Origin: Paenibacillus sp.
Lineage (GTDB): Bacteria > Bacillota > Bacilli > Paenibacillales > Paenibacillaceae
NCBI GenBank assembly: GCA_017512705.1
Contig: JAFWEX010000030.1
Span: 1 to 64,000, forward strand
Length of the DNA stretch: 64,000 nucleotides
Direction of reading: 5' to 3'
Shown: in pieces, positions 44,357-52,610 of the stretch
Layout: each line of letters opens with the position of its first letter
Position numbering within the stretch: position 1 is the stretch's first letter
Program-made: the position numbers and the translations under genes
Notes under the pieces: generated by a model
The model's database searches: none
What the model saw: only the letters and a program-made list of their open reading frames with translations
What the model was told of the DNA's origin: nothing

Positions 44357-47300
44357 ATGAAACTTGTGCGCAGGCTTGGCGCATTTCTGTTGGCATTATC
44401 CATTGTCATTTCCACACAACCCTCAGCAGCGTATGCTGAAATCTCCGCTTCCCATGTGTACCATAACCATATGCCGAACTTCTGGGCTTACTATGACACA
44501 TCCAAGTATGCTACCACACCTGTAGGATCACCAATTCGATACACCTATGACGGGCAAGTGATTGATCTGAAAAAGAACCCTCCGGCTGGTTATCCGTATT
44601 TTCTACCTGGTGGCTCACCTATGCCTCACGATGATCTGGTCGCGTATTACACGCATCATGCCAAAACAGGGGCCTATCTCAGCTGGCCTTGGCAAGTCGC
44701 AGGCGATCTCAAGAACAACCATCCGGCTGCCGGCATGCAGGTTACGATGTCAGGCTCATTACTGAACAATGTGGACAGCTTTATGTATACAAACAATGTA
44801 AACGATTACAACGATAAAGCTTGGGGTGCTCCTTGGAAGAACGCCTATAACAATCTGAGAACGACCAATGGAGAACGAACGATGGACCTCATTCATTTTT
44901 CGGGACATCACTCCATGGGGCCTTTGGCAGGCAACGAATATTTGCTTAAGGATCTGATCTACCAAAATGCTGTAATGGCGCAGCCCTTTTTCCTGGGGGA
45001 TAGCTTCAAATCTTCCAAAGGATTTTTCCCGACCGAGCTTGGATTCTCGGAGCGCATTATTCCGGTGCTGGATCAACTCGGCATTGAGTGGTCCGTAATT
45101 GGTAATAATCATTTTTCGCGAACACTCAAGGATTACCCGCTGTTAAACGATCCGGGCAAGGATACGATGGTGTCTCCACCTAACCGTGCCGATCTGCAAA
45201 ACACCAGTAATGTTGGATCATGGGTGTCTGCACCGATGTTTAACGAGAAACAGGTGGTATACAACAAATACCCGTTTGCTTCTACACCCCACTGGGTGCG
45301 CCATGTCAATCCCGAAACGGGAGTAGAGAAGAAGATTGTTGGCATTCCTGTCGCCCAGGCGGAATCCTGGGAAGAAGGATATCAAGGCTCAGTGAAGGCA
45401 GATGCACTTAAACCTTTTGAAGGCATGGTAGACCAGAAGCAGTTTTTTGTCATTGCCCATGATGGAGATAATTCCTCAGGTCGTGCAGGGTCCGAGGACA
45501 CATGGCGGAATGCAGGAAATGTAACCTATTCACAGCCTGGTGTAAAAGGGGAAAGCATCAACGAATACTTACGCACCAATAGACCCCAAGCCGATGATGT
45601 AGTCCATGTACAGGATGGCTCTTGGATTGATACGCGGGATTCCTCATCCGATCCGACATGGTATCACTGGCGTCTTCCTTTTGGCATCTGGAAGGGGCAG
45701 TTTGATGCGTTCAACAAGGCTACAGGTCTGAATCTGGAACCGAAGAAGAATCTGGATGGGGTTCAGGAAGGTATGACGGTGTCATTCGAATATGGTTATC
45801 ACTATCTGGAGCGTAATTTTGCCTTGGAGCAAGCGGCGCTGAATTATGCCAAGACAGCAGAACAGATGTGGCTGGATGCCAACCCGAATCACTGGAAACC
45901 TACTACAGCGTTGGATAGGGAGATTACCTATGAAGGCAATCAGCTCAATCCATGGATGATGGCTTATCCGGTCAAGGGAGACCCGGCGAACAATTATAAG
46001 GGCGGAGCGAATCCGGCAGAACTGAGTTGGTATTTCCTATTGCCTGCGCTGGATTCCGGTTTTGGATATTATGATGAAAATGTGGATGACGGCGTGAAGC
46101 CGACACTGTCATTCAATCAGTCTCTGTTTTTCTCCAAGCCTTATGTGAACGGGCAGCTGGCCAAGGATCGCACAGGTCCATCGGTATGGTGGCCGCAGCG
46201 TTATCCGTACAACCCAGGTAGTGCTAATGTCAGTAAGGCTGAAGGATGGACGCTTCATTATTTTGACAATACATTTGGTATCTATACCTACGCTTATGAT
46301 GTGAGCGGTATCAGGGATATCAAAGTAAAGGTGCGGACTCACCGAGATAAACAGGCGGATGCGAAGGACAACACCTTCCGTGTATATGATCCAGCAGCGC
46401 TCAAAGCCAAAGGTGTGTCCAACATTGATCCGGCTAAAGTCAGCAGTTGGCAGGAGTACCCGATGACCAAACGCGATCTGAAACCAGATATCAACGGGGT
46501 CGCTTGGCAGCCGAGCAGTACAGATATGTTCAAACGTGTACCAGCACAGGAGATCGGAGATATGTATTACACCTATTTCAACGATTTCCGGGATCAACTG
46601 GTCGATTATTATATTGAGGCTGTAGACGGTAACGGCAATGTGACTCGGAGTGAGATTCAGACGGTATACGTAGGTACGGGAAAATATAAGAAAGATGCCT
46701 CTGGTAAAGTGGTTGAGGATGCGAATGGAACAATTCAGGGAACACACCCATTCCTCGTGGTCGATCAAACTCCACCTTCGGTTCCAACTGGAGTGAAAGC
46801 CTCACGTGTAACAGATCGCAGTGTCACCCTCCAGTGGACGGCAGCTACGGATAATGTGGGTGTCGATGGGTATGACATTTATCGGAATGGTACTAAGGTG
46901 GGGAGTTCTCCTGCGTCGGAATATACAGACAACGGACTTGAACCGATGAAAACCTATACGTACAGTGTCAAGGCGAGAGATAAGGCAAACAACATCTCAG
47001 CTGCCAGTCAGACCGTACAGGTACGAACACTTCCTGCTGATACCGAACCACCAACAGCGCCAGCGAATGTTAAGGTGCAAGATTCAACTTCGTCTGCGGT
47101 CACGCTGGTATGGACCGCGAGTCAGGATAATTACGGAGTTGCGAGATACGAGATCTACCGTGATGGAAGTAAGGTTGGTGAATCAACTCAGTTAACGTAT
47201 ACGGATTCATCCCTTGCTCCGGCAACCCAATATGTGTACACCATCAAAGCTGTAGACGCGGCAGGGAATATCTCGGCAGCAAGTGAGCCGGTCACGGTAA

Positions 47301-48265
47301 AGACCAAAGAAGGTAATGTAGTTACGATTTATTACAAACAGGGTTATGCTACTCCATATATTCATTATCGTCCAGCGGGCGGGACCTGGACGACAGCACC
47401 AGGTGTACAGATGCCGGCAGCGGAAATGCCAGGCTACACTAAAATAACTGTGAATGTGGGCACAGCCACTGGACTGGAAGCCGTTTTTAACAATGGCAGT
47501 GGCACTTGGGATAATAACGGAGGTAAAAACTATCTGTTCCCACTAGGAGTCAATACGTTTAATGCAGGGGTCATCACCCAAGATGCACCACAAGTGGATA
47601 CCACTCTGCCAAGTGTACCTACAAATCTGATAGTAACTTCGAAAGCTTCGGATCGTGTGACAATTGCTTGGAATCCATCGACGGATAACACAAGTGTAGC
47701 TGGATATGAGGTGTTCCGGGATGGCGTCAAAATTGGTACAACCACAACACCTGCATATACGGACTCTAATCTGAAGGCTGCTACAGACTATGCATACTAT
47801 GTTGTTGCTTATGATGCAGCACAGAACAAATCGGCAGCAAGTGCGGAACTCCGTGTGACGACAGATGCTGCCCCAATAAGCAATCGTGTCACACTCTACT
47901 ATAAGCAGGGATATGCACAGCCCAACATCCATTATCGCCCGGTAGGGGGGACGTGGACGACATCTCCTGGTATTCCGATTCCTGCGTCTGAGCTGCCCGG
48001 GTATAACAAGATTACCATCGACGTGGGTACAGTCACTGGATTGGAGGCCGTTTTCAACAATGGTAGTGGTACTTGGGATAATAATGGGGGACGCAACTAT
48101 GTATTCCCTCTAGGGGTAAGCACCTATAGTAATGGTATCATCACACCGGGTGCTCCTCAGGGAAGCACAGTTCCAAGTACTACTGAGAATCCAGAGGAAG
48201 CGGCATTTTTACCAATAGAATTCAATCGCATTTCAGCATGGGGAACGGGACGTAAAAGCGCCTGA
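44357..48265 (+). CDS. Secreted GH119-type alpha-amylase with FN3 and CBM25 modules
   Basis: A 1302-residue exported multidomain starch hydrolase. A signal peptide runs to about residue 28 (AYAEIS). The catalytic domain opens with VYHNHMPNFW, like GH57/GH119. The predicted nucleophile is E227 (FPTELGF) and the acid/base D369 (FVIAHDGD), the same spacing as I recall for the GH119 enzyme of B. circulans. FN3 modules lie at about 803-893, 895-985 and 1080-1170. Starch-binding CBM25 modules lie at about 988-1075 and 1177-1262 (IYYKQGYATPYIHYRP; LYYKQGYAQPNIHYRP). The FN3-CBM25 pair is duplicated. AAGGGAGG precedes the ATG. Likely induced by starch or maltodextrin through the LacI-type operators. 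Confidence 0.88.
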   Translation: MKLVRRLGAFLLALSIVISTQPSAAYAEISASHVYHNHMPNFWAYYDTSKYATTPVGSPIRYTYDGQVIDLKKNPPAGYPYFLPGGSPMPHDDLVAYYTHHAKTGAYLSWPWQVAGDLKNNHPAAGMQVTMSGSLLNNVDSFMYTNNVNDYNDKAWGAPWKNAYNNLRTTNGERTMDLIHFSGHHSMGPLAGNEYLLKDLIYQNAVMAQPFFLGDSFKSSKGFFPTELGFSERIIPVLDQLGIEWSVIGNNHFSRTLKDYPLLNDPGKDTMVSPPNRADLQNTSNVGSWVSAPMFNEKQVVYNKYPFASTPHWVRHVNPETGVEKKIVGIPVAQAESWEEGYQGSVKADALKPFEGMVDQKQFFVIAHDGDNSSGRAGSEDTWRNAGNVTYSQPGVKGESINEYLRTNRPQADDVVHVQDGSWIDTRDSSSDPTWYHWRLPFGIWKGQFDAFNKATGLNLEPKKNLDGVQEGMTVSFEYGYHYLERNFALEQAALNYAKTAEQMWLDANPNHWKPTTALDREITYEGNQLNPWMMAYPVKGDPANNYKGGANPAELSWYFLLPALDSGFGYYDENVDDGVKPTLSFNQSLFFSKPYVNGQLAKDRTGPSVWWPQRYPYNPGSANVSKAEGWTLHYFDNTFGIYTYAYDVSGIRDIKVKVRTHRDKQADAKDNTFRVYDPAALKAKGVSNIDPAKVSSWQEYPMTKRDLKPDINGVAWQPSSTDMFKRVPAQEIGDMYYTYFNDFRDQLVDYYIEAVDGNGNVTRSEIQTVYVGTGKYKKDASGKVVEDANGTIQGTHPFLVVDQTPPSVPTGVKASRVTDRSVTLQWTAATDNVGVDGYDIYRNGTKVGSSPASEYTDNGLEPMKTYTYSVKARDKANNISAASQTVQVRTLPADTEPPTAPANVKVQDSTSSAVTLVWTASQDNYGVARYEIYRDGSKVGESTQLTYTDSSLAPATQYVYTIKAVDAAGNISAASEPVTVKTKEGNVVTIYYKQGYATPYIHYRPAGGTWTTAPGVQMPAAEMPGYTKITVNVGTATGLEAVFNNGSGTWDNNGGKNYLFPLGVNTFNAGVITQDAPQVDTTLPSVPTNLIVTSKASDRVTIAWNPSTDNTSVAGYEVFRDGVKIGTTTTPAYTDSNLKAATDYAYYVVAYDAAQNKSAASAELRVTTDAAPISNRVTLYYKQGYAQPNIHYRPVGGTWTTSPGIPIPASELPGYNKITIDVGTVTGLEAVFNNGSGTWDNNGGRNYVFPLGVSTYSNGIITPGAPQGSTVPSTTENPEEAAFLPIEFNRISAWGTGRKSA

Positions 48266-48316
48266 AAGGAAGAAAAATATACGAAGGGTGCGCTCAAAAT
48301 CCAAGTGTTTTCCTAA

Positions 48317-48364
48317 GGCAAAGCCAAAGCCAAAGCCAAAGCTAAATCCAAATCTAAGGCCAAT
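48317..48364 (+). repeat. Hexanucleotide repeat (GCCAAA)n after the amylase
   Basis: Eight units, three exact GCCAAA and the rest one or two changes away. In the amylase reading frame it encodes alternating Lys-Ala/Ser, but two stop codons intervene. Confidence 0.85.
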
Positions 48365-48491
48365 GCCCTGTACATGTCTAAAAGGTAAGTGTAAGCTCCT
48401 TTTTAGGGTATGGATTGTGGTGTCAGATGAAGGAAACACCGAGAGCTCTGTTCATATATGAACAGGGCTCTTTACTATGGAATGAGAAGTA

Positions 48492-48527
48492 GGAATTGAA
48501 ATAGCAATAGAAATAGAAACAGAAATA
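48492..48527. repeat. Hexanucleotide repeat (GAAATA)n
   Basis: Six imperfect GAAATA units in the same intergenic region as the GCCAAA repeat, about 190 bp before the oxidoreductase gene. Confidence 0.8.
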
Positions 48528-48582
48528 GAGGTGTCCGGCGGTGGTTCATTGGAAGGCATGGTTATCAAAATAAGGGAACATG

Positions 48583-48611
48583 TTGACAAATTAAGTTGTA
48601 ACTTATATAGT
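48583..48611 (+). promoter_or_regulatory. SigA promoter of the NAD(P)-binding oxidoreductase
   Basis: TTGACA (48583-48588) and TATAGT (48606-48611) with exact 17 bp spacing. A palindromic operator covers the spacer and -10. Confidence 0.8.
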
Positions 48612-48615
48612 TACA
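48597..48615. promoter_or_regulatory. Palindromic operator on the promoter
   Basis: Perfect 7-bp arms TGTAACT/AGTTACA around TATAT. Size and position suit a MarR/HxlR or TetR-type repressor. No regulator gene is adjacent. Confidence 0.7.
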
Positions 48616-48678
48616 TTATGAAATATAGAAACAATCACATACACAACAAATAAAAACCTGAATCTAAAGGAGAGATTG

Positions 48679-49323
48679 ATGATGAATATTGCAATTATTG
48701 GTGCAACGGGTAAAGCTGGTAAGTTGATTCTGAAAGAAGCAGCAGATCGGGGACATAACGTTACTGCCATTGTACGTAATGCATCCAAATTAGAAGACAA
48801 GAGCCTGAATGTATTGGAAAAAGACGTATTGGATCTAACCGTTTCGGATATTGAAGGCTTTGATGTCGTTGTTAATGCTTTTGGTGCACCGGCTGGCAAA
48901 GAGAATCTGCATGTGGAAGTGGGACAAGCTCTGATCGCTATTCTCAAAGATGCTCCGAATACACGCCTAATTGTTGTGGGTGGTGCAGGAAGCTTGTTCA
49001 CGGATGAGTCCAAAACACTACGCCTTGTGGATTCTCCTGGCTTCCCGGATGAGTACAAAGCAACGGCAATGAATCAAGGGCAAAACTTGCAGGATCTGCA
49101 AGCCACCTCTGGTATCCAGTGGACGTTTCTGAGCCCGGCAGCATTCTTCAATCCAGAGGGAGCACGTACTGGCACATACCAGTCTGGTCAGGATGTCATG
49201 ATTATGAACAGTGAAGGCAATAGTTATATCAGCTACGCGGACTATGCCATTGCCCTCGTGGATGAAATTGAGAATGCAAAACACAAAAACGAGCGCTTTA
49301 CTGTAGTAGGCGAGGCAAAATAA
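48679..49323 (+). CDS. NAD(P)H-binding oxidoreductase (NmrA/YwnB-like)
   Basis: A 214-residue atypical SDR. The nucleotide-binding motif IIGATGKAGKLI is at the N-terminus, and the GAGSLFTDESK and FLSPAAFFNPEG segments match the YwnB/NAD(P)H-binding group. It probably reduces quinones or related carbonyls, or senses redox state. AAAGGAGAG precedes ATG 48679; ATG 48682 is equally possible. A palindromic operator over the promoter suggests inducible control. Confidence 0.88.
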   Translation: MMNIAIIGATGKAGKLILKEAADRGHNVTAIVRNASKLEDKSLNVLEKDVLDLTVSDIEGFDVVVNAFGAPAGKENLHVEVGQALIAILKDAPNTRLIVVGGAGSLFTDESKTLRLVDSPGFPDEYKATAMNQGQNLQDLQATSGIQWTFLSPAAFFNPEGARTGTYQSGQDVMIMNSEGNSYISYADYAIALVDEIENAKHKNERFTVVGEAK

Positions 49324-49361
49324 ACTATATTACGATCATTTAGGTTATTAACCTAGCAATG

Positions 49362-49393
49362 AACGCTGGTCGAAACGGATCAGCGTTTTTTTT
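49362..49393 (+). terminator. Terminator after the oxidoreductase
   Basis: Stem AACGCTG/CAGCGTT with an 11-nt loop and eight T residues. Confidence 0.85.
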
Positions 49394-49464
49394 ATTGCAA
49401 CTAAATTCCATCTCAGAACGTTAATCTAACGAATTGCTATTCTAGGTGAAAAAGGTGGATTATG

Positions 49465-50907
49465 ATGAGAGTGAAAACGAATTGGTGTTTTAAATTAATA
49501 CCGGTTTTTATGTTATTTGTTGTCATTGTCTTTAGTCTTCCTCATCGGATACAAGCGGGAGAATCTAATGCTTATCAAGCAAAACGATTGTCTAATGTGA
49601 CTGTTGTTGCGGCAGGTGAAAGATCGGTTTATGCCATTAAAGAAGATGGAACCGTATGGGCATGGGGTGGGTGGAAGAGAAGCGGCTTGCTAGGTAATGG
49701 TTATCCTGTGCAATCCGTATCTCCTGTACAAATGAAAATAAGTGATGCACATGATGTTGCTAGTGGCACAGGGCACACTCTCCTTTTAAAAAAGGACGGT
49801 ACTGTTTGGGCAACGGGATCTAATGAGGATGGACAACTGGGTCTAGGTACAGCTTCTAACGAAATTGTTCTAGCGCCTGTGCGGATCGAAGGTTTGAATA
49901 ATATTAAGGCAATTGTTGCTGATGGTAATCAGAGCCTTGCATTAAAATCAGACGGCACAGTATGGCAATGGGGACGGACAGACCGTGTAAATATACCTTC
50001 ATCTACACCGGTGCGAGTAGAAGGGCTCCCGGCAGGTGTATCCATTGCGGCGGGTTCTGGGTCAGCAATGATGCTGGATGTCGAAGGAAATGTATATGTA
50101 TGGGGCACTGTGCTTACGGAGACGAATCCTGACAAAATAAGAAAACCTACGAGGGTAAGCGGACTGAAGAAATCTACAGCAATTGCGGCATCGGGTAAAA
50201 GAGCTGCAGCTTTAGCGGAAGATGGAACCGTATGGACGTGGAACAACTCCAAGTTGTATCCGACTCCAGGACAGTTATTGCATCCAACGAAAGTGCTACA
50301 AGCAGAAGGCGTTCAGCATATTACTGGGGGAGGCGGGTCTTCATTTGGTCTGACCAAAAAGGACGGTACCGTATGGATGTGGTACAGTTACTGGGATCAG
50401 CCAGCCTATACAGCTGTACAAATACGAGGAATTCATGATGCATCACATATGGCGAGCAGTCAAGTTTGGGGGAATTATGCATTACTCAAGAATGGAACGC
50501 TGATGACATGGGAGATGGATACGCTAGGGCAATTTTCGAAGCCGGAACCTGTACAAGCACCGATTCAGATCCAATTAAATGGTGAAGTCATCCCTTTGGT
50601 CATTCCGCCCGTTATCATAAATAACGTTAGTTATGTACCATTGAGAGGAGTCTTTGAACCCATTGGTGCTACGATCGAGTGGAATCAAGGTAACTTTACC
50701 GGTAAAGTTAAAAAAGGAAATACAGTGATTGAAATATATGCCGCAGCAGAGAAGCTTTCATTGAATGGTCAGTTTGTACCTGATGAGTTCAATCCAAAGA
50801 TGTTCCATGGTGTAACCATAGTACCTCTTCGGTTTATCTCTGAAAAATTAGGGGCAGAAGTGAAATGGAATGCTGCTGACTATACCGTTCATATCAATAT
50901 TCAATAG
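49465..50907 (+). CDS. Exported RCC1-repeat protein with copper-amine-oxidase-like C-terminal domain
   Basis: A 480-residue secreted protein. After a signal peptide (IPVFMLFVVIVFSLPHRIQA) come about six RCC1-like blades, each with a version of DGTVWAWG (for example KEDGTVWAWG and KKDGTVWATGSNEDGQLGLGTA). The last 115 residues form a copper amine oxidase N-terminal-like (stalk) module: NNVSYVPLRGVFEPIGATIE and VTIVPLRFISEKLGAEVKWN. This pairing is common in Paenibacillus exported proteins; its role is unknown, perhaps surface binding. AAGGTGG lies 6 nt before ATG 49465. Confidence 0.85.
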   Translation: MRVKTNWCFKLIPVFMLFVVIVFSLPHRIQAGESNAYQAKRLSNVTVVAAGERSVYAIKEDGTVWAWGGWKRSGLLGNGYPVQSVSPVQMKISDAHDVASGTGHTLLLKKDGTVWATGSNEDGQLGLGTASNEIVLAPVRIEGLNNIKAIVADGNQSLALKSDGTVWQWGRTDRVNIPSSTPVRVEGLPAGVSIAAGSGSAMMLDVEGNVYVWGTVLTETNPDKIRKPTRVSGLKKSTAIAASGKRAAALAEDGTVWTWNNSKLYPTPGQLLHPTKVLQAEGVQHITGGGGSSFGLTKKDGTVWMWYSYWDQPAYTAVQIRGIHDASHMASSQVWGNYALLKNGTLMTWEMDTLGQFSKPEPVQAPIQIQLNGEVIPLVIPPVIINNVSYVPLRGVFEPIGATIEWNQGNFTGKVKKGNTVIEIYAAAEKLSLNGQFVPDEFNPKMFHGVTIVPLRFISEKLGAEVKWNAADYTVHINIQ

Positions 50908-51021
50908 AAGTACTTCTTTACTTGTATAAGGAACGAGGCGTATAATCCGTTGATGTATTAGACAATTCGATACAAGCTCAGATTCTTACACCAAGAGAGA
51001 TGACAAAGAGAGGATATGTTG

Positions 51022-51900
51022 ATGAACAACGGATTAATTAATGCCATTATTGCTTATATCATGTGGGGAGTGCTACCACTTTATTGGAAGCTGTTTGATG
51101 ACGTGCCCGCAGGAGAAATTTTATCTCATCGGGTAGTTTGGTCATTTGTATTTATGGGGATTTTAGTAGCGATTCAGCGCCGCTGGAGCGATGTAAAACG
51201 AATCTGGACCAGTCGTTCGCTGTTACTGTCGCTCGCGGCCAGCGGACTTCTCATTGCGGTCAACTGGCTGATCTTTATCTGGGCAGTCAACAATGGCCAT
51301 GTGGTAGAGAGTAGCCTTGGCTATTACTTGAACCCCTTGCTTAACGTGCTGCTTGCCGTTGTATTCCTTCATGAGAAACCAAACCGAGGTCAATGGCTAG
51401 CGGTTGCTATTGCAGCCGTTGCGGTGCTCATTATTGCAATCGACTACGGACGTTTCCCGTGGATTTCGATTTCGCTTGCTGCATCCTTTGGTTTATATGG
51501 CCTTGCGAAGAAAAAGATTAAACAAGATGCTTCCGTAGGCTTGCTGTCAGAGACTGCCGTTGTCCTGCCTGTTGCATTAGGCTACTGGATTTATCTTGGC
51601 ATTATGGGCAAAACAACAGCTTGGACTCTGCCAGCGCCTACGTTTTTTGAACTGCTGTTTTCCGGCGTTGTAACGGCATTGCCGCTGTTATTTTTTGCAA
51701 GGGCAGCTGCCCGCATGTCGCTGTCTACGCTCGGGTTTGTTCAATATATCGGACCAACCATTATGCTAATTCTGAGCATATTTGTGTTTAAGGAATCTGT
51801 TTCACCTGTGTTGCTGGTTGGTTTTGCTTTGATCTGGACAGCGCTTGTTGTCTATGCGGTGGCATCCATGCGTGCTACCAAACTGGTAAAGTCGATGTAA
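51022..51900 (+). CDS. rarD: EamA family transporter RarD
   Basis: A 292-residue protein with about ten membrane segments, starting with the RarD hallmark GLINAIIAYIMWGVLPLYWKL, then EILSHRVVWS. RarD was named for chloramphenicol sensitivity; the true substrate is unclear. ATG 51022 is better spaced from AGAGAGGA than ATG 51016. The stop region is repeated downstream. Confidence 0.92.
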   Translation: MNNGLINAIIAYIMWGVLPLYWKLFDDVPAGEILSHRVVWSFVFMGILVAIQRRWSDVKRIWTSRSLLLSLAASGLLIAVNWLIFIWAVNNGHVVESSLGYYLNPLLNVLLAVVFLHEKPNRGQWLAVAIAAVAVLIIAIDYGRFPWISISLAASFGLYGLAKKKIKQDASVGLLSETAVVLPVALGYWIYLGIMGKTTAWTLPAPTFFELLFSGVVTALPLLFFARAAARMSLSTLGFVQYIGPTIMLILSIFVFKESVSPVLLVGFALIWTALVVYAVASMRATKLVKSM

Positions 51901-51938
51901 CCTGAAATCGATGTAATACCTGAAGTCGATGTAATACT
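51891..51938. repeat. Short tandem duplication of the rarD stop-codon region
   Basis: Three copies of a TCGATGTAA-containing unit (about 16-18 bp, with CCTGAA between), the first containing the rarD stop. Confidence 0.8.
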
Positions 51939-51983
51939 TTTAAATCGCTGAAAGATCAGAGTTAATCTGCTCTTTTTGCTTGT

Positions 51984-52024
51984 AAGGGCCCTATCCAACC
52001 CGCGAGAGGTGGAGGGCTCTTTTT
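51984..52024 (+). terminator. Terminator after rarD
   Basis: Interrupted stem GCCC/GGGC, TCCA/TGGA, CC/GG with CGCGAGA loop, then CTTTTT. Confidence 0.65.
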
Positions 52025-52137
52025 ACTTCCGTGTGAAGTTGAAATGGAAACGTAAAGGATTCTTTCATTTACAAATTAAGGAACGAATGTTCTAATTATA
52101 GAAGTTTAGTTTTTTTGAAAGGTGGTGGAGATTTGCA

Positions 52138-52593
52138 ATGAAGGAGCAACAGGGAATTGTATTCGTTGTGAGTGTTACGATCGTACATAAGGATAAAGTG
52201 CTTATCATTAAGGAGAACAAGACATCTGTCCGGAACAGATGGAATTACCCCTCAGGCAGAGTGGAATATGGGGAAGATATTATGGATGCGGCCCGGCGAG
52301 AAGCCAAAGAAGAGACGGGATATGACATTAGTCTGACCTCAACGACAGGCGTTTACAATTTCACAAGCAGTACCAAGCAACAAGTAGTTTTGTTTCATTT
52401 CATGGGTGAAATCATCGGTGGTTCTCTGCAACTGGATACAACAGAAATTGCAGACGCGTGCTGGATTTTACCCGGCGAATTGTCTAATTCAGATGTACTG
52501 GAACTGCGGGACAGGGAAGTGATGATGCAGATTACAAATAATGTGATATCTAAAAAAGTGTATCCCTTAACGCTTTTCCACAGTAAGCTATAG
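52138..52593 (+). CDS. Nudix hydrolase
   Basis: A 151-residue Nudix protein. The Nudix box is intact, starting at GRVEYGEDIMDAA and ending REAKEETGYDI (about residues 39-63). It cleaves a nucleoside diphosphate linked to another group; the substrate cannot be told. GGTGGTGGAG precedes the ATG. An MFS gene follows 17 bp downstream, likely the same transcript. Confidence 0.92.
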   Translation: MKEQQGIVFVVSVTIVHKDKVLIIKENKTSVRNRWNYPSGRVEYGEDIMDAARREAKEETGYDISLTSTTGVYNFTSSTKQQVVLFHFMGEIIGGSLQLDTTEIADACWILPGELSNSDVLELRDREVMMQITNNVISKKVYPLTLFHSKL

Positions 52594-52610
52594 AAACGGA
52601 GAACATGTTC

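Noticed and set aside
46109-46768. A 219-codon minus-strand frame inside the amylase gene
   Set aside because: Antisense shadow of the GH119 coding region; no RBS and no recognisable domain.
48233-48439. 68-codon minus-strand frame with Phe-Gly repeats
   Set aside because: The FG repeat is just the reverse reading of the GCCAAA hexamer run; no RBS.
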